This document shows, in pieces, positions 10,144 through 20,607 of a stretch of 64,000 nucleotides of DNA. Numbering within the stretch: the stretch's first letter is position 1; each line of letters starts with the position of its first letter. The position numbers and the translations under genes are program-made. A model generated the notes under the pieces. It saw only the letters and a program-made list of their open reading frames with translations, was not told the origin of the DNA and did no database searches. Origin of the DNA: Macrosoma leucophasiata (Eukaryota > Arthropoda > Insecta > Lepidoptera > Hedylidae). Where the stretch lies: the NCBI GenBank assembly GCA_036365455.1, contig JAWQUS010000010.1, forward strand, positions 20,384,501 to 20,448,500, in the 5' to 3' direction.

Positions 10144-10809
10144 GTATGCCAAAATCCTCCTTCTCCCCTAAGTGAGATTCGGTTCGACCCCCTACCCCCT
10201 AAGCACCCCACGTAACTAATTGACTAACTAATTGACACCTCTTAACATAAGTAGAATCTGTAAAAATTAATCCGCTAAAATAATTAATGCGTTATACTAT
10301 CCGTCTGTTCCTTCGTTTATTATTAGATGTTTTCTCAGTTCATGCGATTTTATAGAAACCTGTTAATTTGAGCTAGTTTTTAATTAAAACGCGACAATTT
10401 TATGCATAACTAATTGTAAGTTATATGTCTATAATAAATGCTTATTGCTTTTTTAATTTCTTGTAATCACTGTAAGAAATTTCTTCGAAATAAATCGACG
10501 GACCCCTAGACCAAAGTCGTATAGAAAAATAAGACGAAATGCATTTTATTATTTATTTGTATTGTACATGCTAAAATGAAATACTCAATTGAACATTATC
10601 TTATCTGAAATTTACTACAACGAAAAAACATGTATCGACATCTACAAGCTTGTTTTGCCCAATCCGCAGCGCGCGTGCCGCGTTCTAACTTCATTTGCGT
10701 GTTTGTACTCGGCAAAGTCAGATGTTTAAGCAAGCTATCAAGAATTCCACGGAAATTTGGTTTCAATCAAATCAATCAAATTTGGTGTACTATGTTAGTG
10801 ACTGTAACA

Positions 10810-12060
10810 ATGTCTGGATTATCTAGAAAGCGTAAAATATTAAATTTAGCCCTGTTTATGGATAAAAATAGTGACGATCTAACTACTTGCAGTCACGAGG
10901 AGGAACAAATATTAAGATAAGGTAAGACATATATACATATATATAATATTTTTATAATAAAGTAATTCAATAATGATTGCAACTGTTCTTTTTTAAGACG
11001 AGAATTTTTCATCGTTAGTTCGTTTACTACGTTGTTTGTTAATGTTTCTTAATAAACATCATATTTCATTTAGTTAAGTATAGACTATACCATAAGATTT
11101 AATTTTGATGATTTTATTTCTATCTAATTATTTTCATATATGTTTTTGTTCTTCAAAAATCAATTTCAAGTTATTCATCGGTTGAGCAAATAATATCTTG
11201 TTCTATGACTTTGTACCGAAAGAATGCTGTCGTATATAAAGAAACGATTTTGTTTGTCGTATACATTTTAAATATGCCTGTTTGTTCTACTGAAAAGTAT
11301 GTAAATTAACATCTTTTTAAGAAAAAATATATGATTTTTATATTAATAACTACTGTTCAGTTAAATAGAGTTAAATAGAACAGTAATAATATATATTTTT
11401 ATTTTTGACAGAATCTCCAGCTTTTCTTTGCCGCCAGTAGCTAAGAATATTGACGTCGATATGGCAGAAATTTGTCATGATGTTTTTGATAAAAAGGATA
11501 ACATGAAGATATTAAACCATCAACATGAAGTTACCACCTATATTTTTCAGCCGACCAGCGTGCATCATGATTCACCACCTACTTATTTAGTGCAAACTTC
11601 GTATCCCGATGAAATGCTTACTCCGTTGAATATAGAAATTATATCTAGTTTCTATAACTAACCAGATATTTACATACACGAATTTGAAGAACCTGGATTT
11701 TCTATCCCGTCATCGTCACATATGGGTATAGCTACTCAAATGTCTTCTCCTTTGAATGTACACATGAACTGTTATGACCCTTTTTGTGCCGATCATAGTA
11801 GTTGGATTGATTCGGTTAAACCCTTTAATATTAGCGCACCTAATCTTAGATCCAAAACAACACGGAAGCGTTTGATACATAAACAGTAATAAGTACGACT
11901 AGTCAGACGTGAAACGAACATATTTGACAAAAATCATGGAAAGAGACTCGTCACCAACAAACTTACCTCGCTTAGATACATAGATCTAAGCGAGGTAAGT
12001 TTGTTTGTGACATAGTTATTGGAAAGCCTTGTAATTGTAGGAATAAGTTTGGGTATAAAG
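10810..12060 (+). pseudogene. Decayed, possibly two-exon coding region of unknown function
   Basis: A short frame from ATG 10810 (MSGLSRKRKILNLALFMDK) ends at TAA 10918-10920, followed at once by a donor-like AAG/GTAAGA. A T-rich tract and GACAG acceptor end at 11411. From 11412 one frame reads to 11887 with a single internal TAA (11659-11661), about 158 codons, which is unlikely by chance in DNA this AT-rich. It encodes acidic and Ser/Pro-rich sequence, then a basic KTTRKRLIHK segment. After a palindrome, another frame reads KPCNCRNKFGYK near 12020-12060. Basic segments followed by C-x-C occur in some arthropod transposon-derived proteins, but I do not recognise the family. Stops, a frame mismatch between the exons and the palindrome point to a pseudogene. 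Confidence 0.45.
11950..12011. repeat. 28-bp inverted repeat with one mismatch, 6-nt loop
   Basis: Arms 11950-11977 and 11984-12011 pair at 27 of 28 positions around ACATAG. It interrupts the decayed coding region and accompanies a change of reading frame. Confidence 0.9.
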
Positions 12061-12061
12061 G

Positions 12062-13293
12062 GTTCCAATATATATTTTTTAATTTCCTAAAACAAAGTCT
12101 ATTCAGATAAAAGCTGGGTAGTTACGAAAAACAAACCCCTATACTATCATAAGAATTAATTTTGGCTGAAAATAACAATAAACGTAAACATGTATATATA
12201 GAAATAAATAAAATGAGTTCCTGAAAAGCTATTATAATGATTTTCCATAAATCGTCTTTCTTGGCATAAGTAATCAATGTTTGTATTTCCACAAAACTTC
12301 TAAGCTTCATACTGTAAAGTGGTAATTTTGCATATACGACTTTGTTGTAGGGGCCCGTCGAAATGATTACTTAGTTCTCAATTGAAGAAAGTTTTACTTA
12401 TGTATACGAGTATAATTATGTTAATTATTTTGATAAAATTACGATCAACTTAACTTGCTTTGATGAATGATTAAAAGGTAGTTCTTTCAGTTTTGTAACG
12501 TAAAAGTCAATTGTGATTTTTTTTGTGAGTTGAGTTTTCCTGTGTTACCTTTAATCACAATCACAAACTTCTCATAGTAATAATTTGTTCTGAGAAGTTT
12601 ATGATATTAAATTTAATATATTATTTTTTTCTATAGTTTTTAAAACATTTAGGTCCATGAGTTTCAATTTCGTAGGGAGGAAGGGAGGGAATGGTAATTT
12701 TTCACATATAGTTTCAAGATTTTATGACAATTTTTTTGAAAATTATAGAATAGGTAGTATAAAAATATAGGTATTAGAGATTGTCACAAAAAGACAATTT
12801 CATCCTTTTGAGGTACGGTACCTTAAATATCTGAAAATCTACTCGTACCTGGTAACCCTAAAGATGAGGTTTCAGCTGATTAGACAGTTTTGAAAGGAAA
12901 TGGAACTAATTAATTTGTAATTATTACGTTTCAATGAAAGGCTGTTTGATATAAGTAAAATTTAAATTACGAAACAATAGACGATGATTCGTTACGATTA
13001 AAACTTTAGAATAGTTTTACAACATCCTGTGTCTTATTGTCATTTGTATCTACTTGACAAGTCATTACCGATTCAATTGAGCAGTTGACAATATTTTTCT
13101 TTGAAATTTTTTTAGGACGTTACACGTGATCAAAGGGCTTGTTTATGTCACAGCCATAACGTAAAATATAGTTAAAAGTGGCCTTATCATCAATGCTTCT
13201 GACTCACTGGTTTAACCTTTTCGATATACGTTCATATTGCTATTAAAAAATAACTTAAAATAAAAGAGATAATGTTTGATTGCCTTGCCAGTA
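12062..13293. other. AT-rich stretch, nothing recognised
   Basis: Only chance-length frames and A/T runs. Confidence 0.4.
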
Positions 13294-13300
13294 CCTACTG

Positions 13301-13521
13301 CACAGTACAAATATGAACAGTATGGCAACTGCGTACAAAACGTTAGAAACGACACACTAATACAATCATGCGCATCGACGCTCGATGTAGCGAGAAACTC
13401 AGTACTGCAGCACCGCGAAAACCGCTTAGAGGGCTCGTCGATGCGCATGTTTGGGTGAGTGTGACGTATCAACGTTTTGTACGTAGTTTTTTCTACACTT
13501 TTCATATTTATTTGTACTGTG
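13301..13521. mobile_element. 221-bp TIR element with 7-bp TSD CCTACTG
   Basis: Begins CACAGTACAAATA and ends TATTTGTACTGTG, flanked by CCTACTG at 13294-13300 and 13522-13528. TACGTACAAAACGTT-like subterminal segments are inverted near both ends. No coding region. A half copy is at 5903-5978. Confidence 0.8.
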
Positions 13522-13528
13522 CCTACTG

Positions 13529-14067
13529 TCTGTGAACAGTGAGGTGTGAAATTCTATAATTAATTTTAGGCAGTATATTAAACCGTGATAGCTAGATAAC
13601 TGAAATAAAAATGATGTAAATACTAAAAATAAAATAGTTAATATATGAATGGGGAATCCCCATAGAGTGAAAACCCAGAGATCCCCACGTAAAAACGTGT
13701 TTTTTTCGTATTAAATGCTCAATATTAACTTAAATTGTAGATGATGGTTTGGAACTTTTCTTTTTTTGACAATAAAATATTTTTAATTCATAAAATATTT
13801 ACTGCTCTTATCAACTATCGAACTGTATACCTACCAACATCATTAGCCGATAAATGAGCAAAAACAAACGAGTAATATAAACTACTACACCACTGCATTA
13901 GAACTTATTTCGACCTGTCAATTAAAATTTCATTTCAACTACTTTCACAGCAAACAAGTAACAAAAACCAACGAAAAGATTGGTCGAGTGTATTTTATTC
14001 ATACATATATAAAACCAATATAGGAGTAGTTTTTGCTTATTATAACATATAATTGCACATTGGATAA
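13529..14067. other. No gene recognised
   Basis: AT-rich; one small GGGGAATCCCC palindrome near 13652. Confidence 0.35.
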
Positions 14068-14075
14068 GTCTAGAT

Positions 14076-14589
14076 CAGTGGTTCTTAAAATTCTCTTGAA
14101 GACCCGTGTAGGAACTCTTTGTAAGAACCTAATATAGTATGGAGCCCTAAAAATAAAACGAATCGTAGAAAACTTTGTTTTTATGTGTGCCTGCCTAATG
14201 TTTATTAATCGTGAAATCATATCATGTGTAAACTTGATAATATTTAAGGGGTTAAATCTTTTTATAAAAACATTAACATCAACATAAAGTTTTATTAGCC
14301 AAAATGTAGTGTGGCAAAACACGAGTAAGAGACATGGCTTTAGATTAATATTTGAGATTCTGGAATAGTTTTAATTTTACATTGACAAGCTACTGTGCCG
14401 TTTCAAGCACCAGATTTTGGCAAGCCTTTAAGTTGGTGGCAGACAATTGTCAAAAAAAAAGAAAAAGAAGACTTTATTTTAATTTTGCAATTATATTTTT
14501 ATTTGACCGATATTATTGTAGAGCCTCTGCAAATTCACATTCATTCACGGAGCTCCAGGGCTCCGCGGATCACACTTTGAGACACACTG
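14076..14589. mobile_element. Nonautonomous hAT-like element, perfect 8-bp TSD
   Basis: GTCTAGAT is duplicated at 14068-14075 and 14590-14597. The element starts CAGTGGTTCTTAAAA and its other end, read inward, starts CAGTGTGTCTCAAAG. Termini of the CAGTGGTTCTCAAA type with 8-bp duplications are typical of hAT transposons. The GCTCCAGGGCTCCGCGG segment near the right end also fits hAT terminal sequence. No transposase motif is seen inside. Confidence 0.82.
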
Positions 14590-14734
14590 GTCTAGATAGA
14601 TAATTGAACATATCCGATACAATACCACGTTTTTTACATTAAACTGAAACTTTACAAGTTTCTACACATGGTTAGGTGTGTACTGTCTAGATATTTAACG
14701 CTTGTTTCTTTTATATTTAGTGACCGTCTAAGAT

Positions 14735-14960
14735 AGTTTATTTTTTAGGGTTCCGTAACGTACAAAGAACCCCTTATTCATAAACGTATTTTAGCTAAAG
14801 TGTTGCTAATCTCTCCTTTGTCTTTTTCTATCTTGCACATTTGACAATGCAACTGACAAAGACAAAGCATTCTATAGCTAAAACGTATCTAAAGTACGTA
14901 AGGGGGTATACGTGAATAAGGGGGTTAGAGTTTCGGCATGTCCATCCGTCTTTCTTCAGC
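14735..14960. repeat. GGGTTCCGTA-type repeat split by the MITE at 14768-14926
   Basis: The left part reads TTTAGGGTTCCGTAACGTAC and the right part TTTCGGCATGTCCATCCGTC. These are the two halves of a repeat also seen in reverse at 51683-51825 (GACGGACATGCCGAAAC, AGAACCCTAAAAA). Confidence 0.65.
14768..14926. mobile_element. MITE with CCCTTATTCATAAACGTA termini, copy 2
   Basis: Starts AACCCCTTATTCATAAACG and ends TGAATAAGGGGGTT. The interior matches 7052-7199 in reverse orientation, including AAAGACAAAGCATTCTATAG. Near the right end GTA-AGGGGGT precedes the terminal TAAGGGGGTT, a small end duplication. Confidence 0.75.
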
Positions 14961-15002
14961 TATACTTGGAGACTCTTAGTACTAGAAAGCTGGAATTATT
15001 AA

Positions 15003-15135
15003 AGCAGGGTTTTTCAAAAATGGCTTTAAAAAGTTTTTCAAAGCTGGTAGCGGATTGGTAGCTCCCCAGGTGTTGCAAATATTCATAAACGGCGGTGACC
15101 ACTTTCCACCAGGTAGATCGTCTGATTGTCTGTCA
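15003..15135 (+). pseudogene. LINE ORF2 C-terminal fragment plus 3' UTR
   Basis: Translates with FFKNGFKKFF and continues into GGTGACCACTTTCCACCAGG, the same 3' end as the minus-strand remnant at 27105-27312. Confidence 0.6.
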
Positions 15136-15155
15136 AACATCTATCTTCTATCTAT

Positions 15156-15326
15156 ATAATCTCGGGAACGGCTGGACCGATTTCAACGGGACTTTTACTG
15201 GCAGATAGCTTATGTAATAAGAAGTAACTTGGGCTGCTTTTATACTAGCTGCACCCACGACTTCGTCCGGGTAGATACTGAACAATCATAAATTATCACG
15301 CGGACGAAGTCGCGGTCACAGCTAGT
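15156..15326 (+). repeat. CAGCTAGT repeat family A, 5'-truncated
   Basis: Contains CTCGGGAACGGCTGGACCGA, ACTGGCAGATAGCTTATG and ends GCGGACGAAGTCGCG...CAGCTAGT. Near-inverted CTAGCTGC / GCAGCTAG sequences bracket the last ~90 bp. Other copies: 19481-19781, 20608-20935, 22431-22750, 58471-58760. Confidence 0.8.
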
Positions 15327-15330
15327 TATA

Positions 15331-16175
15331 AAAACACAAAACTTTTACAAAGGATTTTTTTATTCCATTGAAACAGCATAATGTGTTCAATGGACTATCG
15401 GATACGAAGGTAAGCGATACTAATTTAATCATTCTCCCAATCGGAGCAATGAATACGAAATAAAATGAAATTTTCACGACTCGCTGGAACTCAAATATTA
15501 ACATTTAATTTATTCATATTCGATAATAACTTCCGGTTTAATCGATTGGACCCAGAAAAGCTTATGTTTCTGAATGAACTATATTGTTGTTTTTAAGCAT
15601 TTAATCGACTCTTCCATTCAATCCCGTGTGCCTTAGCCTAAGTTGCATCAAAATATTTGTTTAAGTTAAAGTTATTGTAACTTTTCACATCCTTCTCTAA
15701 CTTTAAGTAAGAAAAGAATGTTAAATTTATAATAACTTTAACTTTAGCAAATATCATGGTGCAACCCAGGCTTAGTAATGCTTAGTAATTAAGTGGTGGG
15801 GGTTTTTGGCGGGCACCTTGAGAGAGACGTGTGGTGCTCTTATTTTATTTCATTTTCTTGGTGTATTTTTGAGTTATATTAAATAAAGTTGGTGGCATTG
15901 TGTTTGATATAGGCTTATTAAAGTGCCCGTGTATAGTGAAATAGAATAATAGGGCGAAAACACGTCCTTTCGGGTTGTCTCCAAAACATCATTGTAAATG
16001 TTCTGGTAAAGTAGCCATCGCTTTACTCGAATTATTGACTGTGACTGACTAACGGACTGATAAATTGACTGACTGACTCTGACTTTTACGCTGCTTATAT
16101 TACGAATACGAAATATCGTTTTACTTGACACTGGCAATATGCGTAATAGCGATGCCATAATATAAAAAAAAAATA
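15331..16175. other. No gene recognised
   Basis: AT-rich sequence with only chance frames. Confidence 0.35.
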
Positions 16176-16200
16176 ATAATAAGTGGTGGCGGTATGCTAC
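16176..16200 (+). repeat. Left part of a tRNA-SINE head, split by the hAT element
   Basis: AAGTGGTGGCGGTATGCTAC reads like the box-A side of the tRNA-SINE (compare CTAGTGGTAGCAGGCCACTAC). It continues after the hAT element at 19192. Confidence 0.5.
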
Positions 16201-16463
16201 CAGGGGCGTATTTTAAGATTGCGCACCCCGGGCTCCTGTAGCTTTCCGCCCCATCAAGGAATGAAAGAAAACAAAAAAAGGCGGTATGCTACCAGGGGCG
16301 TATTTTAAGATTGCGCACCCCGGGCTCCTGTAGCTTTCCGCCCCATCAAGGAATGAAAGAAAACAAAAAAAGGCGGTATGCTACCAGGGGCGTATTTTAA
16401 GATTGCACACCCCGGGCTCCTGTAGCTTTCCGCCCCATCAAGGAATGAAAGAAAACAAAAAAA
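16188..16463. repeat. Three 92-bp tandem copies of a hAT terminus plus flanking target
   Basis: Units begin at 16188, 16280 and 16372, each GGCGG + TATGCTAC + CAGGGGCGTATTTTAAG... ending in an A-run. They are almost identical; the third has GCACACCCC where the others have GCGCACCCC. Each unit includes the target duplication sequence and the first ~79 bp of the element. The array arose by tandem duplication after insertion, probably recently. Confidence 0.95.
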
Positions 16464-16728
16464 TTGCATATAGGTAGAATTTATATCTTACATTTTTATT
16501 CTGTAGACAATATTTGTAACAAATTCGTTTATCTATTACGTTGTCATCATCAATTTTATTTGTTAAACCGGCTTCGATAATTAAAATTGCCGAATTATTA
16601 AGCCGTTCTTCGATAAGACACGCTCTCAAATAGTTTTTTATCCTTTTGAATACCGAAAATGAGCTACAATTCGTTACTGCAGTACAAAAAAATATGCGCC
16701 ACGCAATTACAACGCATGGAAACGCCAC
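16438..16728 (-). pseudogene. hAT transposase C-terminal (dimerisation) domain remnant
   Basis: The frame contains WRIFFCTAVTNCSSF, FKRIKNYLRACLIEERLNN, then a segment ending IDDDNVID. hAT transposases end with a dimerisation domain of the form A-L-R-I, P-V-T-N-C-S, F-S-x-L-K-x-I-K-N-Y-L-R, E-R-L-N-x-L-A and a D-x-x-I-D tail, so the match is clear. The style is closest to the ZMYM1-like hAT group. The catalytic core and zinc finger are absent, so the fragment is not functional as transposase. Confidence 0.85.
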
Positions 16729-16822
16729 TTTCAGATCATGACAAAATAAATTTGTACACGATGTATAAAATGAAATAAAAATTAAGTTATTGAATTGAAA
16801 TTAACACGGCGAATTATACTTA

Positions 16823-16875
16823 ATGTATTTTAATTGAGATGATTACTCGGAGTAATCATCTCAATTAAAATACAT
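16823..16875. repeat. Perfect 26-bp palindrome with a 1-nt centre
   Basis: 16823-16848 and 16850-16875 are exact reverse complements around one G. The right arm runs into the (CAT)n tail of the RTE LINE, so it sits exactly at the LINE 3' junction. Confidence 0.95.
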
Positions 16876-18460
16876 CATCATCATCATCATCATTTCAGCC
16901 AAAAGACGTCCACTGTTGAACAAAGGCCTCCCCCAAAGAATGCCACAACGAACGGTCCCGGGCCGCCTTCATCCAGCGATTGCCCGCGACCTTCACCAGG
17001 TCGTCGGTCCACCTCGTGGGGGGCCTGCCTACGCTTCGTTTTCCGGTACGTGGTCGCCACTCTAGAACTCTTCTGCCCCAACGGCCGTCAGTCCTGCGAG
17101 CTATGTGCCCTGCCCACTGCCACTTCAGTTTCGCTATTCGGTGGGCTATGTCAGTTACTTTGGTTCTCATGCGAATCTCCTCATTTCTGATTCGATTTCG
17201 CAGAGAAACTCCAAGCATAGCTCTCTCCATTGCTCTCTGAGTGACCTTGAGCCTTCTTATGAGGCCCATAGTGAGCGACCACGTTTCGATTCCGTATGTC
17301 ATCACTGGTAACACACACTGGTCATAGACCTTCTTCTTCAGACACTGCGGTAAATTGGACGAGAAGATATAACGCAGCTTCCCGAACGCTGCCCATCCGA
17401 GTTGGATTCGGCGATTGACCTCTTTCTCGAAGTTGGACCTACCTAACTGGACCGTTTGTCCCAGGTATACATAATCGTCAACAACTTCGAGTGTAGTACC
17501 CTCGACCATAACAGGAGTGGGCGTAACAAGGACATTCGACATAATCTTCGTCTTATCCATGTTCATTTTAAGGCCCACTCGTTGGGAGGCCCTACTGAGG
17601 CCATTGAGCATTGTGCCAAGGTCTTCCAGGGTCTCAGCCATAACTACGATATCATCCGCTAATCGGAGGTGGGAGATGTACTCGCCGTTAATGTTGATGC
17701 CGAGTCCGTTCCAGTCCAGATGCTTGAAGACATCTTCCAATGCAGCGGTGAACAGTTTCGGAGATATGACATCTCCCTGTCTCACACCTCGCTGCAGTTG
17801 GATAGTGCAGATATAGTGGCGTTTTCGTACAAGCTCCTGAGCACCTCAATGTATCGGTAGTCGACTTGGCACCTCTGGAGAGACTGTAGCACAGCCCAAA
17901 TCTCGACCGAATCGAAGGCTTTCTCATAGTCCACAAACGCTAAACATAAGGGCTGGTTATACTCTTCTGTATTCTGTATAACCTGCCGCAGCGTGTGTAT
18001 GTGGTCTATGGTTCTAAAACCTTTACGGAACCCGGCTTGTTCGGGAGGCTGGAAGTCGTCGAGTCTGTGAGATAGACGGTTCGTAATTACTCTCGAAAAC
18101 AGCTTATAGACGTGACTTAGAAGTGCGATGGGCCTATAGTTTTTAAGAAGGGTATTGTCACAAGGGTTGTGCCACGCCTGTGGCGTTTTGCCCTCGGACA
18201 TGACGGAATCGAACATTAACTGAAGAGCTTCTAATACTGGCCTTCCGCTTTCAGGAGTTCAGCAGTGATTCCGTCATCACCCGGCGCCCTTTTGTTTTTC
18301 AGCTGTTTGAGTGCCGTACTTATCTCGTCTAGACTGACGTCCGGGATATCTTCGGTGTAGTGTCGGGTCAGTCCGGCTCTAGGATCTGCTGCCGGACTGT
18401 TAAGAAGTGGTTGCGCTGTCGCGTACAACTGTCCGTAGAACCGCCTAAAATACATACTTC
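16876..18460 (-). pseudogene. RTE-like LINE, 5'-truncated ORF2 (RT) with frameshifts and (ATG)n tail
   Basis: Three minus-strand pieces make one broken RT. 18455-18231 has the start of the RT region (KNKRAPGDDGITAELLK). 18216-17782 contains KNYRPIALLSHVYKLFSR, FRKGFRTIDHIH and FVDYEKAFDS. 17785-16895 contains RQGDVISPKLF, the catalytic LADD (usually FADD) and a C-terminal GRPPTRWTDDLVK. Small indels near 18245 and 17818 shift the frame. The endonuclease is missing, as expected from 5' truncation. The 3' UTR includes CAACAGTGGACGTCTTTTGG and ends in (ATG)n, characteristic of moth RTE elements. It lies inside the hAT element. Confidence 0.92.
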
Positions 18461-18486
18461 TAACGAATTTTAATTTTTAGGCAATG

Positions 18487-18527
18487 ACATTCTACACCGT
18501 AGATAGTAAATCTATGGTGTAGAATGT
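18487..18527. repeat. 18-bp hairpin, one mismatch, 5-nt loop
   Basis: Arms 18487-18504 and 18510-18527 around AGTAA. It lies about 30 bp beyond the 5' truncation point of the RTE LINE. Confidence 0.85.
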
Positions 18528-19191
18528 AAAATATATTTAAGTTTTGTTAATATCATATATCCAAATTATTATTAAGTGATCTAATACCTATAACGGTGTT
18601 TTTTGCTACCGTGGTTACAAACGTACGGTAGGTGGTAGATTTTTGGCAAGTACGGTGTTTTTACCGTGATTACGGTGCAGATGGCAACACTGCGCCAACC
18701 CAATGCGAGGCGACCTACATTAAACCATACCAAGATCCGAAATAGTTAAGGAGTTATTAGTTCCAAGACTGACTTCACTTCGGATAATCCGCGCCGGATG
18801 ATTCGGAGTGAAGTCGGAGAAAATGAATATTGTTCTGTTCCACTGCTTCGCCGCCCCGGTGCCTATAGCAATATAGCATATATCAAAACCGAGGCGGAAA
18901 AAAAATTGCCCGGTTCAGGAAAGAACAAGGGGCGGCTTGCATACTTCAATTGAATTTCTAATTTCTTCAGACATGTAATCCACGCACAACACAAGGGGCG
19001 GCTTTCATACATTAATTGAATTTAAAATTTCTTCAGATATGAAATCAACATGTGGAAAGGCTCAGAGGCGTTCAAGGCTTACGTCTTAAAACATTTTTTT
19101 GTATTTTGTAAGTCCAAAACAAAGCCCTTGGCCTTCGCGACCTGCCGCCCCGGGCTATAGCCCTTCTGCCCCTAGGGTAAATACACCCCTG

Positions 19192-19275
19192 TATGCTACT
19201 ACTACCATACTACTACGCTATGGTCCTGGTTTCAATCCCCGGGTCGGGTAAGAGCTATTGGGATTTTTTCATAAT
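19192..19275 (+). repeat. Right part of tRNA-SINE split by the hAT element
   Basis: TATGCTACTACTACC leads to GGTCCTGGTTTCAATCCCCG and GGGTCGGGTAAGAGC, the box-B region of the tRNA-SINE family. Its box-A side is at 16176-16200. Confidence 0.65.
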
Positions 19276-19299
19276 TATAAATCATTTATGCGTCCCTGT

Positions 19300-19445
19300 A
19301 CTTTATGGAACTAAGGTATAACAACTTAGAGATTAGGAGTAGCATCGCATCTACGTGGAGAACTCAGGCTTTTATGTAGATGTTTGTAGGGTACGTTATT
19401 CACTTTGACTTACCATCACCGTGAACTGGATTTACTATTTGCCGT
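19300..19445 (+). repeat. Bm1-like SINE, diverged 3' half
   Basis: CATCGCATCTACGTGGAG, TGTAGATGTTTGTAGG and a TGAACTGG...TTTGCCG tail follow the family order. Confidence 0.5.
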
Positions 19446-19480
19446 CTAATCTATACAAACATTCATACAAATAAATAAAA

Positions 19481-19781
19481 TTGGGGTCTGTTTGTAATAT
19501 AAGAAATAACCGTTTTTTACTAAATGCATAAAATGTACTTATGTATACACGGTACATATACCAAAACAACATTTTTTACAATTTTTGTCTGTCTGTTTGT
19601 CTGTTTTTCCCCGCTAATCTCGGGAACGGCTGGACCGATTTTGACGGAACTTTCACTGGCAGATAGTTTATGTCATAAGGAGTAACTAAGGCTTTTGTAC
19701 TAGCTGCGCCCATGACTTCGGCCGGGTAGATGCTGAACAATAATAAATTTTCACGTGGACGTAGTCGCGGGCAAAGCTAGT
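19481..19781 (+). repeat. CAGCTAGT repeat family A, near full length
   Basis: Starts TTGGGGTCTGTTTGTAATAT, includes ACATTTTTTACAATTTTTGTC, CTCGGGAACGGCTGGACCGA and ends near AAAGCTAGTT. Confidence 0.8.
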
Positions 19782-19937
19782 TAAATATAAAACGGAATTC
19801 TTTTTTTGCTTAAAGACGGAGTTAAGCCAAAAGTCCGATGGGATACGAATTCGAAAGTTCCACTTCAATAATAATGCAAACTGTCTCAGCACACTAGTGG
19901 TAGTATGAAGTTCTGCCGCGTAAGTTTGGAACTTAAT

Positions 19938-20290
19938 AATGGCAACCCATTATACGTCCCACTGCTGGGTACGAGTCTCTCCCCTTTTTGGGGGGAGGCC
20001 TGGATCTTTCTCCACCACGCTGCTCCAGTTCGGATTGGTGGAGGTGGGTGGGTTAGTGGCCAACCCGCTGTCGGATGTTTTCAAACCGTCCATAAGGCTT
20101 CCGGCAAGGTTTAACGACTGCTATCTATCGATAGCAACCGGGACCGACGGCTTTACGTGCCCTCCGAAGCCCGGAAACGCGCATTTAATTTGCCACTAGC
20201 GGTCACCCATCATACTATCAGACCGCGCCGCATTGTGGTGCTTAACCGAGTAGATCGCTGATGATCTATACAAGCCGCCATGCGCGTTTT
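19938..20290 (+). repeat. Dispersed repeat (CCACTGCTGGGTACGAGTCT), copy 1
   Basis: Shares its whole order with 25606-25955: CCCATTATACGTCCCACT, CGAGTCTCTCCCC, CCAACCCGCTGTCGGATG, CTATCTATCGATAGCAACCG, GCGCATTT and ACCGAGTAGATCGCT. Similar sequence occurs, from memory, at LINE 3' ends in moths. No coding function claimed. Confidence 0.75.
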
Positions 20291-20607
20291 TCGTTTGTTC
20301 GGCACTTATTGTGTGTCATATCAGCCGAAAACGTCGGGACGTAAAATCAGCCGAACTTCCATGGCGTAGCTTCGGCATAGTGTGTTTACACACTTAGGGA
20401 AAACCCGAGTATCTAGCAAGTACAATACCTTGTTTTTGATTTTCTACAGTGCTCTGCGACCACCGGTTGACAAAGGTCAGGCGGTGTCACGAATTGAACC
20501 TACTGCGACCGATACATTCATGGGAACAGGATACACCCTACCACTACCACTGGTTACGTTTCGCAAGGGCGAAATTGTTGTGATATTTGAGCGTTATTAT
20601 TAATGAA

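Larger units (their letters stand above)
16201..19191 (-). mobile_element. Decayed hAT transposon, TSD TATGCTAC, host to a nested LINE
   Basis: The left end reads CAGGGGCGTATTTT and the right end, read inward, CAGGGGTGTATTTA. TATGCTAC lies immediately outside both ends (16193-16200, or the tandem copies, and 19192-19199), giving the 8-bp duplication expected of hAT. A hAT dimerisation-domain remnant lies at 16438-16728 near the left end on the minus strand. The RTE LINE at 16876-18460 is inserted inside. The rest of the transposase is missing or unrecognisable. Confidence 0.88.

Noticed and set aside
17456..17860. Plus-strand frames of 63-99 codons
   Set aside because: Antisense shadows of the RTE reverse transcriptase.
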